Shown here in pieces: positions 4,644 to 5,334 of a stretch of 5,334 nt of DNA (position 1 is the stretch's first letter; every line of letters starts with the position of its first letter). Location of the stretch: assembly GCA_030024065.1 (NCBI GenBank), contig JASEIE010000270.1, positions 1-5,334 on the forward strand, in the 5' to 3' direction. The notes below the pieces were generated by a model. That model did not search any database, was not told the origin of the DNA, and worked only from the letters and a program-made list of their open reading frames with translations. A program made the translations under genes and the position numbers. The stretch comes from Thermodesulfobacteriota bacterium. Its GTDB lineage: Bacteria; Desulfobacterota; BSN033; UBA1163.

Positions 4644-5334
4644 ATAAAAGACCTTTTGCCTTTGCCTGGGTCACGATCTCAGGTTCTTTCCACCACTTTT
4701 GAATACTAAGATCCTCTGCAATCCGGTTGGCGGCATTATATCCTGGGCCGTAGGTGACTAGACCTCCAGGAAAAGTGCAGGCTCCACAAAGATAGAGGTT
4801 TTTAATCGGAGTCGCATACTGAGAGCATAATTCGTTCGGTCTCAGATATCCCATCTGGAGAGGGAGATAGCCTCCCTGTTTGATCGACCCTTCCACCATA
4901 TCGGAGAACTTATTTTCAATATCAAGAGGGGAGGCAATATAAGTCCAGAGGATGTTTTCATCTGTCATATTCGGAGCGTACTTCTTGAGTATATCGATGT
5001 TCTGTCTGGCGTGTTCTTGGCGGATTTTATACCATTTTTCAGGGCTTCCATCCTTCAAACGATAGGGTGCGTGCTCCGAAATCAACCCGATATGCCTTCC
5101 CGGGGGCGCCTCCGAAGGGTCAAAGAGCGTTGGAAAACAACAGTTGAATCCGGATGGCTTGACCTCTCCATTTTTCAATGCCTTAAAATGCTCAATGAGA
5201 TTCTCTTCTGTCTCAAAACCGACCACATTGATAAAAGCCTTAGCGAGGTCAGGGTTCGAGGAGGCGGCAGTGAACTGAGGGGGATTAAAGAGGGCCAGAT
5301 GGATATCGAAGAGGGACCACTTTTCCCACTTCCA
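4642..5334 (-). CDS. Phytoene-dehydrogenase-like FAD-dependent oxidoreductase, C-terminal part, N-terminus outside window
   Basis: The frame is open from the right edge (first codon TGG at 5334-5332) to the TAG at 4642-4644, giving 230 residues. The N-terminal FAD Rossmann domain is missing because it lies beyond the window. The GTG at 5226 is an internal Val codon, not the start. The visible part holds the substrate-side region (WEKWSLFDIHLALFNPPQF) and KYAPNMTDENI (118-128). It ends with the family's closing FAD motif NLYLCGACTFPGGLVTYGPGYN (179-200), followed by AANRIAED. This last motif is closer to the standard CrtI-type pattern than that of the downstream paralogue. It is the first visible gene of the tight three-gene unit. 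The likely reaction is FAD-dependent oxidation, reduction or isomerisation of C-C bonds in a hydrophobic substrate, which is unidentified. The similarity in both position and sequence to the 2714-4381 product suggests an old duplication. Confidence 0.88.
   Translation of the reverse strand, partial: WKWEKWSLFDIHLALFNPPQFTAASSNPDLAKAFINVVGFETEENLIEHFKALKNGEVKPSGFNCCFPTLFDPSEAPPGRHIGLISEHAPYRLKDGSPEKWYKIRQEHARQNIDILKKYAPNMTDENILWTYIASPLDIENKFSDMVEGSIKQGGYLPLQMGYLRPNELCSQYATPIKNLYLCGACTFPGGLVTYGPGYNAANRIAEDLSIQKWWKEPEIVTQAKAKGLL

Overview
This 5.3 kb window is a single-strand gene block: every gene I can support reads on the minus strand, right to left. The content suggests an anaerobic, metabolically versatile bacterium, most likely of the Desulfobacterota (deltaproteobacterial) type or a similar uncultured lineage. 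The reasons are a Desulfovibrio-Mop-like molybdenum hydroxylase with fused Fe-S and Mo domains, CrtI-like FAD oxidoreductases, and short intergenic repeats (GTCATTCCCG / GTCATTGCG twin hairpins and a CCAA/TTGG heptad repeat) of kinds I remember from such genomes. This placement is an inference, not a proof.

Layout in transcription order. At the right edge is the C-terminal 230 residues of a phytoene-dehydrogenase-like FAD oxidoreductase (4642-5334, cut by the window). Ten bases later comes a 77-residue protein of unknown function (4398-4631), whose ribosome binding site overlaps the previous stop codon. Sixteen bases later comes a complete 555-residue second FAD oxidoreductase (2714-4381), a divergent paralogue of the first. 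A 169-base gap holding a heptad-periodic inverted repeat separates it from a 250-residue short-chain dehydrogenase (1792-2544). A naive longest-ORF call would extend this enzyme falsely through the repeat to 325 residues. A 529-base spacer (1263-1791) then carries two adjacent palindromic, MITE-like elements. The last gene, running off the left edge, is a molybdenum hydroxylase with two [2Fe-2S] clusters and the start of the Mo domain (1-1262).

The first three genes look like one tightly coupled operon. The dehydrogenase probably belongs to the same transcription unit or has its own weak promoter. The hydroxylase may be independent, since no clear terminator or promoter is visible between it and the dehydrogenase. 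All four larger enzymes are redox enzymes (two flavin C-C desaturase/saturase-type, one NAD(P) alcohol/ketone-type, one molybdenum hydroxylase/aldehyde-oxidase type), which fits a catabolic or modification route for a hydrophobic or cyclic substrate. The substrate cannot be read from the sequence. The points most worth a second look are the paired FAD enzymes with a small protein between them and the two structured mobile-type repeats.
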